In this document: positions 1 to 8,625 of the stretch, in pieces
Layout of the letters: each line of letters opens with the position of its first letter
Numbering within the stretch: position 1 is the stretch's first letter
Assembly: GCA_023460975.1 (NCBI GenBank)
Contig: JAEWOG010000073.1
Coordinates: forward strand, 1-64,000
Direction of reading: 5' to 3'
Length of the DNA: 64,000 bases
DNA from: Actinomycetes bacterium
GTDB taxonomy: Bacteria; Actinomycetota; Actinomycetes; Propionibacteriales; Nocardioidaceae
The notes under the pieces: model-generated
Told to the model about the DNA's origin: nothing
The model's input: the letters and a program-made list of their open reading frames with translations, nothing else
Databases searched by the model: none
Made by a program: the position numbers and the translations under genes

Positions 1-21
1 CCTCGAGAGGACCCTCGCGCC

Positions 22-1650
22 ATGACCCGAGCCGCCAAGACCCGAGCCGCCAACACCCCTGCCAAGGCACCGGCCACCCGGCGCGGCGCACCACACTGGC
101 CCACCCCGGACGCGGGCGCGCACGCGCGCATCGAGGTTGGTACGGCCGACCTTCCCGACGCCGTCGACCTGGTCGTGATCGGCCTCGGCGTGACGGGTGC
201 GGGCGTGGCCCTCGATGCCGCCACGCGCGGCCTCGACGTGCTCGCCGTCGACGCGTTCGACGTGGCGTTCGGGACGTCGCGGTGGTCGTCCAAGATGGTC
301 CACGGTGGCCTGCGCTACCTCGCCAAGGGACAAGTTGGCGTCGCCCACGAGAGCGCCGTGGAGCGCGGCATCCTCATGGAGGTCACCGCCCCTCACCTGG
401 CCCGACCGATGCCGATGCTGCTGCCGCTGCACTCGACGACGCACACGCCGCAGGCGACGCTGGCTGGGCTGGGGTTCGTCGCTGGCGACCTGTTGCGCCG
501 GAGCGCCGGCACCAGCAGCCGTACGCTGCCCCGCCCCCGGCGCGTCAGCGCCGCCGAGGCCCTCAACCTCGCGCCCGGACTGCGGGCAGCCGACCTGCGG
601 GGCGGGCTGCTGTCGTGGGACGGCCAGCTCGAGGACGACGCCCGGCTGGTCACCACCCTGGCGCGTACGGCAGTCGCGCACGGCGCCCGGGTGCGTAGCC
701 GCGCCCGCGTCGTGGAGGCGACCGGCAACCGGGTGGTGCTGCGCGATGAGACCACCGGCCAGACCCGGGTGGTGGCCGCCCTGTCCGTCGTCAACGCGAC
801 GGGCGTGTGGGCTGGAACGCTCGCCCCGGAGGTGACGTTGCGCCCCAGCCGCGGCACGCACCTCGTGCTGCGGGCCGACGCCCTGCCCGGCCTCTCGACG
901 TCGTTGACCGTGCCGATCCCGGGCACCGCCAACCGGTTCGCACTGGTGCTGCCCCAGCACGACGGTCGGGTCTACGTGGGCTTGACCGACGAACCGGTCG
1001 ACGGGCCGATCCCGGACGTGCCGGTCCCCTCGGAAGCCGAGATCGGCTTCCTCCTCGATGTCGTGGGCGCCGCGCTGTCCCGGCCGCTGCGCCGTGCTGA
1101 CGTGGTCGGCGCGTTCGCCGGCCTGCGTCCCCTGCTCGACGCCGGCGACGGCTCCACCGCCGACCTGTCGCGCGAGCACGCCGTCCTGCACGGCCCCAAT
1201 GGAGTGGTGACCGTCGTGGGCGGCAAGCTGACCACGTACCGGGCCATGGCCGCCGATGCCGTCGACGCCGCGCTCGTCTCGGCGGGCATGGCGCCGCGCG
1301 AGTGCCGTACGCACTCGCTGCCGTTGCTCGGCGCAGCCCCGCGGACCACCCTCGCCACGCTGAGCGCCGACCCCCGCCTCGTCCGCCGCTTCGGCACCGA
1401 GGCCCCGCACGTGCTCGAGCACGCCCGCGCCGTCAGCGGCCTGGACGCAGCGGAACTCCTCGCCCCCGTCGCCGCCGGGTTCCCCGTCAACCTCGCCGAA
1501 CTCATCTTCGGGGTGACCCACGAAGGGGCACGCACGGTCGAGGATCTGCTCGAGCGGCGTACCCGGGTCGCGGTGGTGCCGGCCGACATCGAACTCGTGC
1601 GCCCCGCCGCCGAGCGAGCCCTCTCGCTGGCTCTCGCGGTGACCGCCTGA
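22..1650 (+). CDS. glpD: FAD-dependent glycerol-3-phosphate dehydrogenase
   Basis: This 542-residue protein should oxidise sn-glycerol-3-phosphate to dihydroxyacetone phosphate and pass electrons to the respiratory chain at the membrane. A dinucleotide-binding loop GLGVTGAG lies at residues 54-61, and SSKMVHGGLRYL near residue 95 is typical of the GlpD family. A C-terminal helical domain follows from about residue 410. The length matches the family (500-580). The first 45 residues are a basic, Ala-rich extension whose role I cannot tell. The ATG at 22 has GAGAGG upstream at 5-10. No other glp gene is adjacent. The stop codon is followed within 10 bp by repeat array 1. Confidence 0.93.
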   Translation: MTRAAKTRAANTPAKAPATRRGAPHWPTPDAGAHARIEVGTADLPDAVDLVVIGLGVTGAGVALDAATRGLDVLAVDAFDVAFGTSRWSSKMVHGGLRYLAKGQVGVAHESAVERGILMEVTAPHLARPMPMLLPLHSTTHTPQATLAGLGFVAGDLLRRSAGTSSRTLPRPRRVSAAEALNLAPGLRAADLRGGLLSWDGQLEDDARLVTTLARTAVAHGARVRSRARVVEATGNRVVLRDETTGQTRVVAALSVVNATGVWAGTLAPEVTLRPSRGTHLVLRADALPGLSTSLTVPIPGTANRFALVLPQHDGRVYVGLTDEPVDGPIPDVPVPSEAEIGFLLDVVGAALSRPLRRADVVGAFAGLRPLLDAGDGSTADLSREHAVLHGPNGVVTVVGGKLTTYRAMAADAVDAALVSAGMAPRECRTHSLPLLGAAPRTTLATLSADPRLVRRFGTEAPHVLEHARAVSGLDAAELLAPVAAGFPVNLAELIFGVTHEGARTVEDLLERRTRVAVVPADIELVRPAAERALSLALAVTA

Positions 1651-1659
1651 GACTGGGCT

Positions 1660-2124
1660 GCGTCATACGAACCCGCCCTCGGGTGCGCTGCGTCATGCGA
1701 ACCGGCTCTCGGGTGCGCTGCGTCATACAAGCCGGCCCTCCGGCGGCCCGCGTCATACAAACCCGCACCAATACGTACGTCTCCGTATGACGCACGGCCA
1801 GACCGGGCGACTTCGTATGACGGCTTACCCGGCCCGCGTCATACAAACCGGCCCTCCGGCCGCCCGCGTCATACAAACCAGCTCTCCGGCCGCCCGCGTC
1901 ATACAAACCCGCACCAATACGTACGACTCCGCATGACACACAGCCAGCCCAAGCCGGTACGTATGACGCACGCCCAGAGTTAGCCGGCCCGCGTCATACA
2001 AACCCGCACCAATACGTACGACTCCGCATGACGCACGGCCAGATCGGGCCGGTACGTATGACGCACGGCCAGATCGGGCCAGTACGTATGACGCACAGCC
2101 AGACCGGGCCAGTACGTATGACGC
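1660..2124. repeat. Array 1 of 30/35-bp-period inverted repeat units (16 units)
   Basis: The 530-bp gap between the convergent glpD and helicase genes holds an ordered array. Forward words GCGTCATAC (or one-base variants) start at 1660, 1690, 1720, 1750, 1836, 1866, 1896 and 1991. Reverse words GTATGACGC (or variants) start at 1785, 1815, 1931, 1961, 2026, 2056, 2086 and 2116. All ten same-orientation intervals are exactly 30 bp. The three forward-to-reverse junctions (1750/1785, 1896/1931, 1991/2026) are exactly 35 bp and contain CACCAATACGTACG. Spacers are GC-rich and often hold a small GGCC...GGCC inverted repeat. The array reads as three palindromic blocks: four forward and two reverse units, three and two, one and four. 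Function is unknown. Confidence 0.95.
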
Positions 2125-2180
2125 ACTACCCAGACCCACGCCCACAAGGGCGCCACTAGAGCGCCAGGGCAGGGCGGGAC

Positions 2181-4028
2181 TCAGTCCTTGTGGCGCGGCT
2201 TCTTGTACGGCTTGTCGCCCGACTCCCGGCGCGGCTTGATGTCGCCACCCTGGCGGTCGCTGCGCTCGTACCGGTCCTTCTTGAAGCCGCCCTTGCCGCC
2301 CTGGTAGCCGCCGCGAGCGCCGCCCGAGGAGTCCGGTCGGATCTCGATCAGCTTGCCGGAGATGCGGGTCTCGGACAGCTTGTCGAGGGTGCCCGAGGGC
2401 AGGTGCGCGGGGAGTTCGACGAACGAGTGGTCGCCACGAATGTCGATCTTGCCGAAGTCGCCGCGACCCAGGCCGCCCTCGTTGGCGAGCGCGCCGACGA
2501 TCTGGCGGGGCTCGACGCGGTGGCGCTTGCCCACGGCAATGCGGTACGTCGCCATCGGCTTGTCGTTGCGTCGACGCTCGTTGCGCTCGGCGCGGTCGGG
2601 ACGGTCGGAACGCTTGCGGTCCTCGTTGAAGACGAGCTGCTTCTCCTCGCGCTTCGGGTCGAGCAGCAGCGGCTCCTCGCCCTGCATCACCACGGCGAGC
2701 GCGGCGGCGACGTCGATCTCGGGGACGTCGTACTCGTTGACGTAGTGGTTGACCACGTCGCGGAACGCCTGGATCCGGTCGCCCTGCAGGGCCTCGGTGA
2801 TCGCGTCGTCGAAGTTCGACAGGCGCGAGGAGTTGATGTCCTCCACGCTCGGCATCGCCATCTGCGTGAGCTGCTGCTTGGTGGCCTTCTCGATGGCCTT
2901 GAGCAGGTACCGCTCGCGCGGGGTGACGAACGCGATCGAGTCACCGGAGCGGCCGGCGCGACCCGTGCGGCCGATGCGGTGCACGTACGACTCGGTGTCG
3001 GTCGGGATGTCGTAGTTGATGACGTGGCTGATCCGCTCGACGTCGAGGCCGCGGGCGGCGACGTCGGTGGCGACCAGGATGTCGAGCTTGCCGGCCTTGA
3101 GGGCGTCCACGGTGCGCTCGCGCACGTTCTGCGGGATGTCGCCGTTGATGGCGATCGCGGAGAAGCCACGGGCGCGCAGCTTCTCGGCCAGCGTCTCGGT
3201 CTCGTTCTTGGTGCGAACGAAGACGATCATCGCCTCGAAGTTCTCGACCTCGAGGATGCGGGTCAGCGCTTCGACCTTCTGCGGGTACGAGACGATCATG
3301 TAGCGCTGCGTGATGTTGGCCGACGTGGTCGTCTTGCCGCGCACGCTGACCTCGACCGGGTCGGTGAGGTACTGCGCGGAGATCGCCTTGATCTGACGCG
3401 GCATCGTCGCCGAGAACAGCGCGACCTGCTTGTCGTCCGGGGTGTCGGCGAGGATCGTCTCGACGTCCTCAGCGAAGCCCATCTTGAGCATCTCGTCGGC
3501 CTCGTCGAGCACCAGGAACCGCAGCTCGCTGAGGTCGAGGGTGCCCTTCTCGAGGTGGTCCATGATGCGACCGGGCGTGCCGACGACCACGTGGACGCCG
3601 CGGCGCAGCGCGGACAGCTGGACGCCGTATCCCTGGCCGCCGTAGATCGGCAGCACGGAGATGCCACGCATCTTGGCCGCGTACGACTCGAACGCCTCCG
3701 AGACCTGGAGCGCGAGCTCACGGGTCGGGGCCAGGACGAGCGCCTGCGGGGTCTTCTGGCGCAGGTCGAGCTGGGAGAGCAGGGGCAGCGCGAAGGCTGC
3801 GGTCTTGCCGGTGCCGGTCTGGGCCAGGCCCACCACGTCGCGACCCTCCAGCAGGGACGGGATGGTCCGCTCCTGGATCGGCGAGGGGGTTTCGTAGCCC
3901 AGCGCCGTGACGGCGCTCAGCACCTCGGGGGCAAGACCGAGGTCGGCGAACGACACGGTCGGCGCGTCGTCGGCGTCGTTCGTGGGTGCTGCAGGGTGGG
4001 CGACGTTGCCCGGGGAAGATTGGTCCAC
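2181..4028 (-). CDS. deaD: DEAD-box ATP-dependent RNA helicase with DbpA-type RNA-binding domain
   Basis: This 615-residue RNA helicase probably remodels structured RNA in ribosome assembly or cold response, by analogy with DeaD/CsdA. The motifs run in order: Q motif around PSPIQ (48-52), Walker A AQTGTGKT (69-76), PTRELALQ, TPGR, DEAD near 175, SAT, ARGLDV and HRIGRTGR near 350. A DbpA-like RNA-binding domain follows at about 490-565, then a Gly/Arg/Lys-rich basic tail. The start is GTG at 4028; I see no clear Shine-Dalgarno sequence, so the N-terminus could be slightly different. It is convergent with glpD and divergent from the GNAT gene. Its 3' end lies about 55 bp beyond repeat array 1. 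Confidence 0.93.
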   Translation of the reverse strand: MDQSSPGNVAHPAAPTNDADDAPTVSFADLGLAPEVLSAVTALGYETPSPIQERTIPSLLEGRDVVGLAQTGTGKTAAFALPLLSQLDLRQKTPQALVLAPTRELALQVSEAFESYAAKMRGISVLPIYGGQGYGVQLSALRRGVHVVVGTPGRIMDHLEKGTLDLSELRFLVLDEADEMLKMGFAEDVETILADTPDDKQVALFSATMPRQIKAISAQYLTDPVEVSVRGKTTTSANITQRYMIVSYPQKVEALTRILEVENFEAMIVFVRTKNETETLAEKLRARGFSAIAINGDIPQNVRERTVDALKAGKLDILVATDVAARGLDVERISHVINYDIPTDTESYVHRIGRTGRAGRSGDSIAFVTPRERYLLKAIEKATKQQLTQMAMPSVEDINSSRLSNFDDAITEALQGDRIQAFRDVVNHYVNEYDVPEIDVAAALAVVMQGEEPLLLDPKREEKQLVFNEDRKRSDRPDRAERNERRRNDKPMATYRIAVGKRHRVEPRQIVGALANEGGLGRGDFGKIDIRGDHSFVELPAHLPSGTLDKLSETRISGKLIEIRPDSSGGARGGYQGGKGGFKKDRYERSDRQGGDIKPRRESGDKPYKKPRHKD

Positions 4029-4143
4029 CGTTCAACGGTAGTCGCTCTCGGCCCGCCACGCTCAGTCCTCGCGTGCGCGACCTGCGTCACCCGGCGGGAA
4101 GATCGTGCAGAAAATCGGCGCGACAGACCCCGATCGGTGGCTC

Positions 4144-4149
4144 CACAAT
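4144..4149 (+). promoter_or_regulatory. Putative -10 element for a leaderless GNAT transcript
   Basis: CACAAT ends six bases before the ATG at 4156, and no Shine-Dalgarno sequence precedes that ATG. This spacing fits transcription starting at the A of the start codon. The same arrangement recurs at many genes in this window. Confidence 0.45.
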
Positions 4150-4155
4150 CGAGTC

Positions 4156-5076
4156 ATGAACACCTCCGACTCCCCGGCGCTGCCCGCCGGCCTGGTCACC
4201 CGTCCGCTGAGCCGCGAGGACTCGCGGGCCGTGTACGAACTCATGGCGGCCGTCCAACTCGACGACCTGGGCACCGTCGAGATCGAGGAGGCCGACATCA
4301 TCTCCGACTGGGCTCGGCCCAGCCACGACGTGACGGCATCCTCGATGGCCGTCCTCGACGGGGACACGATGGTCGGGTACGCCGAACTCATCGCCCCGGA
4401 GCGCTACGACGCCGCCGTGCTGCCCTCCCACCAGGGACGCGGGATCGGCACGTGGCTGGCGGCCTGGATCCGCGACCTGGCGCGCAGCCGGGGCGCGCAG
4501 ATCGTGGGGATGCCGGTGCCGGAGGGGTCCACGGGCGATCGGCTCCTGACGGCGCTGGGCTACCACGTGCGCTGGGACTCGTGGGTGCTCGCGCTGCCCG
4601 AGGGAGCCTCGATCCCCGACCGCCCGCTGCCACTCGGGTACAGCGTCGGAGAGGCCCGCCCCGACGACTACCCCGCCTTCCACGACGTCCTCGAGGACGC
4701 CTTCCTGGAGTGGTCGCGCCGGGAGCGGGAGCCGTACGACGACTTCACCGCCTCGGTGATGGGCCGTCCTGGCTTCGAGCCCTGGCAGCTGCGAGCCGTA
4801 CGCGACGCCGCCGGCGCGGTCGTCGGCGCGGCCATCACGATCATGTCGGACAGCAACGGCATGACCGGGTACGTCGACCGACTCGCCGTACGCTCCGACC
4901 AGCGCAACCGGGGGCTGGCGCAGGTGCTGCTGGTGGACGCCTTCGCCCGCGCCCGCGAGCACGGAGCCGACACCTGTGAGCTGTCGACTGACTCGCGTAC
5001 GGGGGCACTGGGGCTGTACCAAAAGGTGGGAATGGTCGTCACTGCCAACTGGCGGCACCGCGCAGCATCGCTCTGA
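4156..5076 (+). CDS. Double-GNAT-domain acetyltransferase
   Basis: The protein has 306 residues and two GNAT folds in tandem. The first, up to about residue 150, has an acetyl-CoA loop around SHQGRGIGT. The second, about 160-306, has SDQRNRGLAQ. Tandem-GNAT proteins of this length include the mycothiol synthase MshD family, but I see nothing that fixes the substrate and do not assign mshD. The ATG at 4156 was preferred to the in-frame ATG at 4105 because it fits the domain start and the CACAAT at 4144. The gene is divergent from the helicase. Confidence 0.8.
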   Translation: MNTSDSPALPAGLVTRPLSREDSRAVYELMAAVQLDDLGTVEIEEADIISDWARPSHDVTASSMAVLDGDTMVGYAELIAPERYDAAVLPSHQGRGIGTWLAAWIRDLARSRGAQIVGMPVPEGSTGDRLLTALGYHVRWDSWVLALPEGASIPDRPLPLGYSVGEARPDDYPAFHDVLEDAFLEWSRREREPYDDFTASVMGRPGFEPWQLRAVRDAAGAVVGAAITIMSDSNGMTGYVDRLAVRSDQRNRGLAQVLLVDAFARAREHGADTCELSTDSRTGALGLYQKVGMVVTANWRHRAASL

Positions 5077-5247
5077 ATCCTCTGGTTTCTCGCCATGGGT
5101 CTAGACCGGTTGGTGAACAATCGGCGAACATGGCTGAATACGGACTGGTCCGCACTGACCAACCGTCCGACGATTTCGGATGGTCTGGCCGGCAGCGTCT
5201 CCTCGGGGTAAGGGAGCCGCAGGACTAATCAGTGGGGGGATTTGGGG

Positions 5248-6045
5248 ATGGTTCGACCGTTGACTGCGCTTGTCGTCGAGGACGACCCCGACATCACGAC
5301 CGTGATCGTCGAGGCACTGACGGCCGCCGGCTTCGACGTCACGTCGGCGCCTGACGGGCACGCAGCCGTCCTACTCTCACAACAGTTGAGCCCCGACCTG
5401 GTCACCCTCGACCTGACGCTTCCGCGCATGGACGGCATCGAGGTCTGCCGGCGCATCCGGGAGACCAGTGACTGCTACATCGTCATCATCTCCGCGCGCT
5501 CCGACGAGATCGATCGCCTCATCGGGCTGGAGGTCGGGGCGGACGACTACCTCCTCAAGCCCTTCTCGCCACGTGAGTTGCGCGCCCACGTCGCCGCACT
5601 GTTCCGCCGGCCCCGCCACGGCAGCTTCGCGGCGCCACCGGCGACGGCCTTCGAGCGGCCGCCGTTCGCGCAGACGGCCGCACCCACCGAGCCGACCCCG
5701 GCACGCACGTACATGTGCGGCAACGGGCTGGTCGTCCACCCGGCCCGACGGGAGGTGGAGGTCAACGGCAAGCGCGTCGACCTCACCCGCATCGAGTACG
5801 ACGTCCTCGAGTTCCTCGCCGTCCGCAGCGGCACCGTGTGCACCCGCGAGGCGATCGTCCAGGAGATCTGGAACAGCAGCCTCGAGCACGACTGGCACCT
5901 CGTCGACGTCCACGTCGCCAACGTGCGCGCCAAGCTGCGCCGCGAGTCCAAGGCGACGTGGATCCACACGGTGCGCGGGATCGGCTACCGCCTGGACGTG
6001 CCCGCCGACTCCCCCCGTCCCGCCTGGGACACCCAGACGATCTGA
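5248..6045 (+). CDS. Orphan OmpR/PhoB-family response regulator
   Basis: This 265-residue protein has an N-terminal receiver domain with the acidic pair D12/D13, phosphoacceptor D55 in TLDLTLPRMDG, S82 and K104 in LLKPF. A roughly 35-residue Pro-rich linker and a C-terminal winged-helix DNA-binding domain (about 155-255, ending in VRGIGYRL) follow. The start is ATG 5248 with GGGGGGA upstream; an in-frame TTG at 5242 is less likely. No histidine kinase is adjacent, so its partner must be elsewhere. The 171-bp upstream gap contains GGTTGGT and ACCAACC segments that could form a weak inverted repeat, but I see no convincing operator. Confidence 0.9.
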   Translation: MVRPLTALVVEDDPDITTVIVEALTAAGFDVTSAPDGHAAVLLSQQLSPDLVTLDLTLPRMDGIEVCRRIRETSDCYIVIISARSDEIDRLIGLEVGADDYLLKPFSPRELRAHVAALFRRPRHGSFAAPPATAFERPPFAQTAAPTEPTPARTYMCGNGLVVHPARREVEVNGKRVDLTRIEYDVLEFLAVRSGTVCTREAIVQEIWNSSLEHDWHLVDVHVANVRAKLRRESKATWIHTVRGIGYRLDVPADSPRPAWDTQTI

Positions 6046-6065
6046 GCCTGCGCACACCGGACCGC

Positions 6066-6071
6066 TACCGT
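6066..6071 (+). promoter_or_regulatory. Putative -10 element of the patatin gene
   Basis: TACCGT (a TANNNT match) ends seven bases before the GTG at 6079, with no ribosome binding site between. This supports leaderless transcription and the choice of that start. Confidence 0.45.
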
Positions 6072-6078
6072 GGGCGAG

Positions 6079-7065
6079 GTGAGTACGACTCCACGGGTGG
6101 CACTGGCGCTGGGCAGTGGCGGGGCGCGCGGCTATGCGCACATCGGGATCATCGAGGCGATCCGTGAGCGCGGCTGGGAGGTCGTCGGCATCGCGGGCAC
6201 CTCGATGGGTGCCCTGGTGGGCGGGCTGGCCGCTGCCGGACAGCTCGACCCGTACACCGAATGGGTGCGCGGTCTGAGCCAACGCGACGTGTGGCGCCTG
6301 CTCGACCCGTCCCTGCGCACGCCCGGGGCACTGCGCGGCGAGAAGATCATGGCCGAGGTCCGCTCCCTCATCGGCGAGACCCGGATCGAGGACCTCGACA
6401 TCCCGTTCACGACCGTCGCGATCGATCTCGTCACCCACCGCGAGGTGTGGTTCCAGCGCGGTCCCCTCGACGCCGCGATCCGCGCCTCGATCGCGCTGCC
6501 GACGGTCTTCACGCCGGTGATGCTCGACGGGCGGCTGCTGGTCGACGGCGGGATGCTCAACCCGGTGCCGATGGCGCCACTGTCCGCGCTGGCGTGCGAC
6601 CGTACGATCGCCGTCGACCTCAGCGGGCCACCGCGGCGGGCCGTGCCGGCCACCCCACCGGCATCCGAACCGGCACTGGAGAAGGACGCGAGCGCCGAGC
6701 ACGAGTCCCGGGCGGCCGAGTGGCGCACCCAGCTCACGCGCCACCTCGATGACCTGCGCGAGACCGAGGCCGTCCGCAAGGTGGCCGGATGGTTCGAGCG
6801 CAGTTCGGAGGAGCACCCGACAGAGAGTTCGGGCGGTGGGTTCTCCGACCTCCCCGCCGGACTGGGCTACCGCGACGTGATGACGATGACGTACGAGGCG
6901 ATGCAGGACGTGATCGCGCGCTACCGCGAGGCCAGCTATCCGGCCGACCTGATGATCCGCGTCCCGCGCGACGCCGCCCACACCCTCGACTTCCACCGCG
7001 GCGCCGAACTGGTGGACCTGGGTCGCGAGTTGGCCGAGGAGGCCTTCGCCGAGTGCGGTTGGTGA
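6079..7065 (+). CDS. Patatin-like phospholipase (RssA type)
   Basis: This 328-residue predicted cytosolic serine lipid acyl hydrolase has the patatin oxyanion loop GSGGARGY (12-19), the nucleophile elbow GTSMG with Ser42, and the second catalytic residue in VDGG within LLVDGGMLNPVP (about residue 157). Ser and Asp form the patatin catalytic dyad. A charged insertion (about 195-225) separates the core from a C-terminal helical part. The start is taken as GTG 6079 because of the TACCGT at 6066; GTG 6070 is in frame and possible. Substrates are not evident. Confidence 0.87.
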   Translation: MSTTPRVALALGSGGARGYAHIGIIEAIRERGWEVVGIAGTSMGALVGGLAAAGQLDPYTEWVRGLSQRDVWRLLDPSLRTPGALRGEKIMAEVRSLIGETRIEDLDIPFTTVAIDLVTHREVWFQRGPLDAAIRASIALPTVFTPVMLDGRLLVDGGMLNPVPMAPLSALACDRTIAVDLSGPPRRAVPATPPASEPALEKDASAEHESRAAEWRTQLTRHLDDLRETEAVRKVAGWFERSSEEHPTESSGGGFSDLPAGLGYRDVMTMTYEAMQDVIARYREASYPADLMIRVPRDAAHTLDFHRGAELVDLGRELAEEAFAECGW

Positions 7066-7077
7066 GCGCGCGCGACG

Positions 7078-7083
7078 TACTCT
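7078..7083 (+). promoter_or_regulatory. Putative -10 element of the zinc-ribbon SDR gene
   Basis: TACTCT ends seven bases before the GTG at 7091 and no Shine-Dalgarno sequence is visible, suggesting a leaderless transcript starting in the short gap after the patatin gene. Confidence 0.45.
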
Positions 7084-7090
7084 GAGCCGC

Positions 7091-8614
7091 GTGAACGACC
7101 CCGCAGCACCGCCCGCTGACCCGTCGGGCCCTGGCATCGACCCCGCCGACCTCGAGGTCGCGATCCGCGTCCTGCGGCAGATCCCCGAACTGCACCCGGA
7201 CCACGATGACGTGCGCACGATGAAGCGCGCGGCCTCGTACATGTACAAGCTGATCAAGAAGTCGCGTCGCGCCGAGATCCGTCAGGAGCGCCAGCGCCAC
7301 GACCAAGAGATCATCGAGAAGACCGCGACCGGCTCCCCGATGCGTATCGACGACGAGACCGCCGGGATCCCGCTGGTCTCCAACACCGTCGGCGCGTTCG
7401 CGGGCGAGTTGATCACTGCGCGCGGCTGCTACATCTGCAAGCAGGACTTCACCCTGGTGGACGCGTTCTACCACTGGCTGTGCCCCTCCTGCGCCGCGAT
7501 GAGCCACGCCAAGCGCGACCAGAGCACCGACCTGACGGGCAAGCGGGCGCTGCTCACGGGCGGGCGGGCCAAGATCGGCATGTACATCGCCCTGCGGCTG
7601 CTCCGCGACGGCGCGCACACGACGATCACGACACGGTTCCCCAAGGACGCGGTCCGGCGGTTCTCCTCGCTCGAGGACTCGGGCGAGTGGATCCACCGCC
7701 TCAAGGTCGTCGGCATCGACCTGCGAGACCCCACCCAGGTGATCTCGCTCGCCGACGACGTGGCGGCCGCTGGACCGTTGGACATCCTCATCAACAACGC
7801 CTGCCAGACCGTACGCCGCACGCCGGGCTCGTACGCCCCCCTCACCGAGGGCGAGCTCGCTCCCCTTCCTGAGGACGTGGCGCTCCCGGAGATGCTGTCG
7901 TTCGACCGGATCTCCGAGGCGCACCCCGCCGCCATCGCCGGAGCCCTGGCCGACGTGGCGGTGGCCCACCACGACGGCGAGTCGGCCGAATCGGCGCTCG
8001 CCGCGCACAACGCGGCGTCCCTGACGGCGCTGGCCCTCAAGGCCGGCAGCGCCTCGCTGGAGGCCCACGTCGCCGGAACCGCCGTCGACGCCGGCGGCCT
8101 CCTGCCCGACATGCAGGTCAACAACTCGTGGACCCAGACCGTCGACGAGGTCGACCCACTCGAACTGCTCGAGGTGCAGCTGTGCAACTCGATCGCCCCG
8201 TTCCTGCTGGTCTCGCGACTGCGTCCCGCGATGGCGGCCGCAGCCCGCGCCGCCGCGTCGCAGCGGGCGTACGTCGTCAACGTCTCGGCGATGGAGGGGC
8301 AGTTCTCGCGCCGCTACAAGGGCGCCGGGCACCCGCACACCAACATGGCCAAGGCGGCGCTCAACATGATGACGCGCACCTCGTCAGGCGAGATGTTCGA
8401 GACGGACAACATCCTCATGACCGCCGTCGACACCGGCTGGATCACCGACGAGCGGCCTCACCACGAGAAGCTCCGCATCGCCGCCGAGGGATGGCACGCA
8501 CCCCTCGACCTCGTCGACGGGGCGGCGCGGGTGTACGACCCCATCGTCCTCGGTGAGCGCGGCGAGGACCTGTTCGGCTGCTTCGTGAAGGACTACCAGC
8601 CCTCACCCTGGTGA
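7091..8614 (+). CDS. SDR-fold protein with N-terminal zinc ribbon and missing catalytic tyrosine
   Basis: This 507-residue protein has three parts: a helical N-terminus, a zinc-ribbon-like CYIC...CPSC (about 117-138), and a short-chain dehydrogenase Rossmann domain starting at LLTGGRAKIG (about 155). NNAC replaces the usual NNAG. A large insertion (about 255-345) splits the fold. The conserved SDR serine may be the one in NVSAMEG. The YxxxK motif is changed: the lysine in NMAKAAL is present, but the residue four before it is Thr. Classical SDR redox chemistry is therefore doubtful. The length is twice that of a classical SDR. Repeat array 2 starts 12 bp after the stop. Confidence 0.75.
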   Translation: MNDPAAPPADPSGPGIDPADLEVAIRVLRQIPELHPDHDDVRTMKRAASYMYKLIKKSRRAEIRQERQRHDQEIIEKTATGSPMRIDDETAGIPLVSNTVGAFAGELITARGCYICKQDFTLVDAFYHWLCPSCAAMSHAKRDQSTDLTGKRALLTGGRAKIGMYIALRLLRDGAHTTITTRFPKDAVRRFSSLEDSGEWIHRLKVVGIDLRDPTQVISLADDVAAAGPLDILINNACQTVRRTPGSYAPLTEGELAPLPEDVALPEMLSFDRISEAHPAAIAGALADVAVAHHDGESAESALAAHNAASLTALALKAGSASLEAHVAGTAVDAGGLLPDMQVNNSWTQTVDEVDPLELLEVQLCNSIAPFLLVSRLRPAMAAAARAAASQRAYVVNVSAMEGQFSRRYKGAGHPHTNMAKAALNMMTRTSSGEMFETDNILMTAVDTGWITDERPHHEKLRIAAEGWHAPLDLVDGAARVYDPIVLGERGEDLFGCFVKDYQPSPW

Positions 8615-8625
8615 CGGGGCGTCGG

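Noticed and set aside
1660..2124. CRISPR array reading of the 30-bp-period repeats
   Set aside because: The conserved word is only about 9-13 bp, orientation flips repeatedly, spacers are GC-rich and partly duplicated, and no cas gene is nearby.
1502..2145. Apparent proteins with 10-residue repeats (SYVLARSGRA-like, YDAGGRRAGL-like) across the arrays
   Set aside because: They arise because 30 bp is ten codons, so any frame through the array repeats. They occur on both strands and lack ribosome binding sites and family matches.
2190..4979. 929-codon open frame antisense to the helicase and beyond
   Set aside because: It is a shadow frame of high-GC coding DNA: Leu/Val/Arg/Asp/Gly-rich, opposite clear helicase and GNAT genes.
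5077..5247. Operator in the gap before the orphan response regulator
   Set aside because: The GGTTGGT/ACCAACC pair is about 60 bp apart and imperfect in context, so support is too weak to list as a feature.
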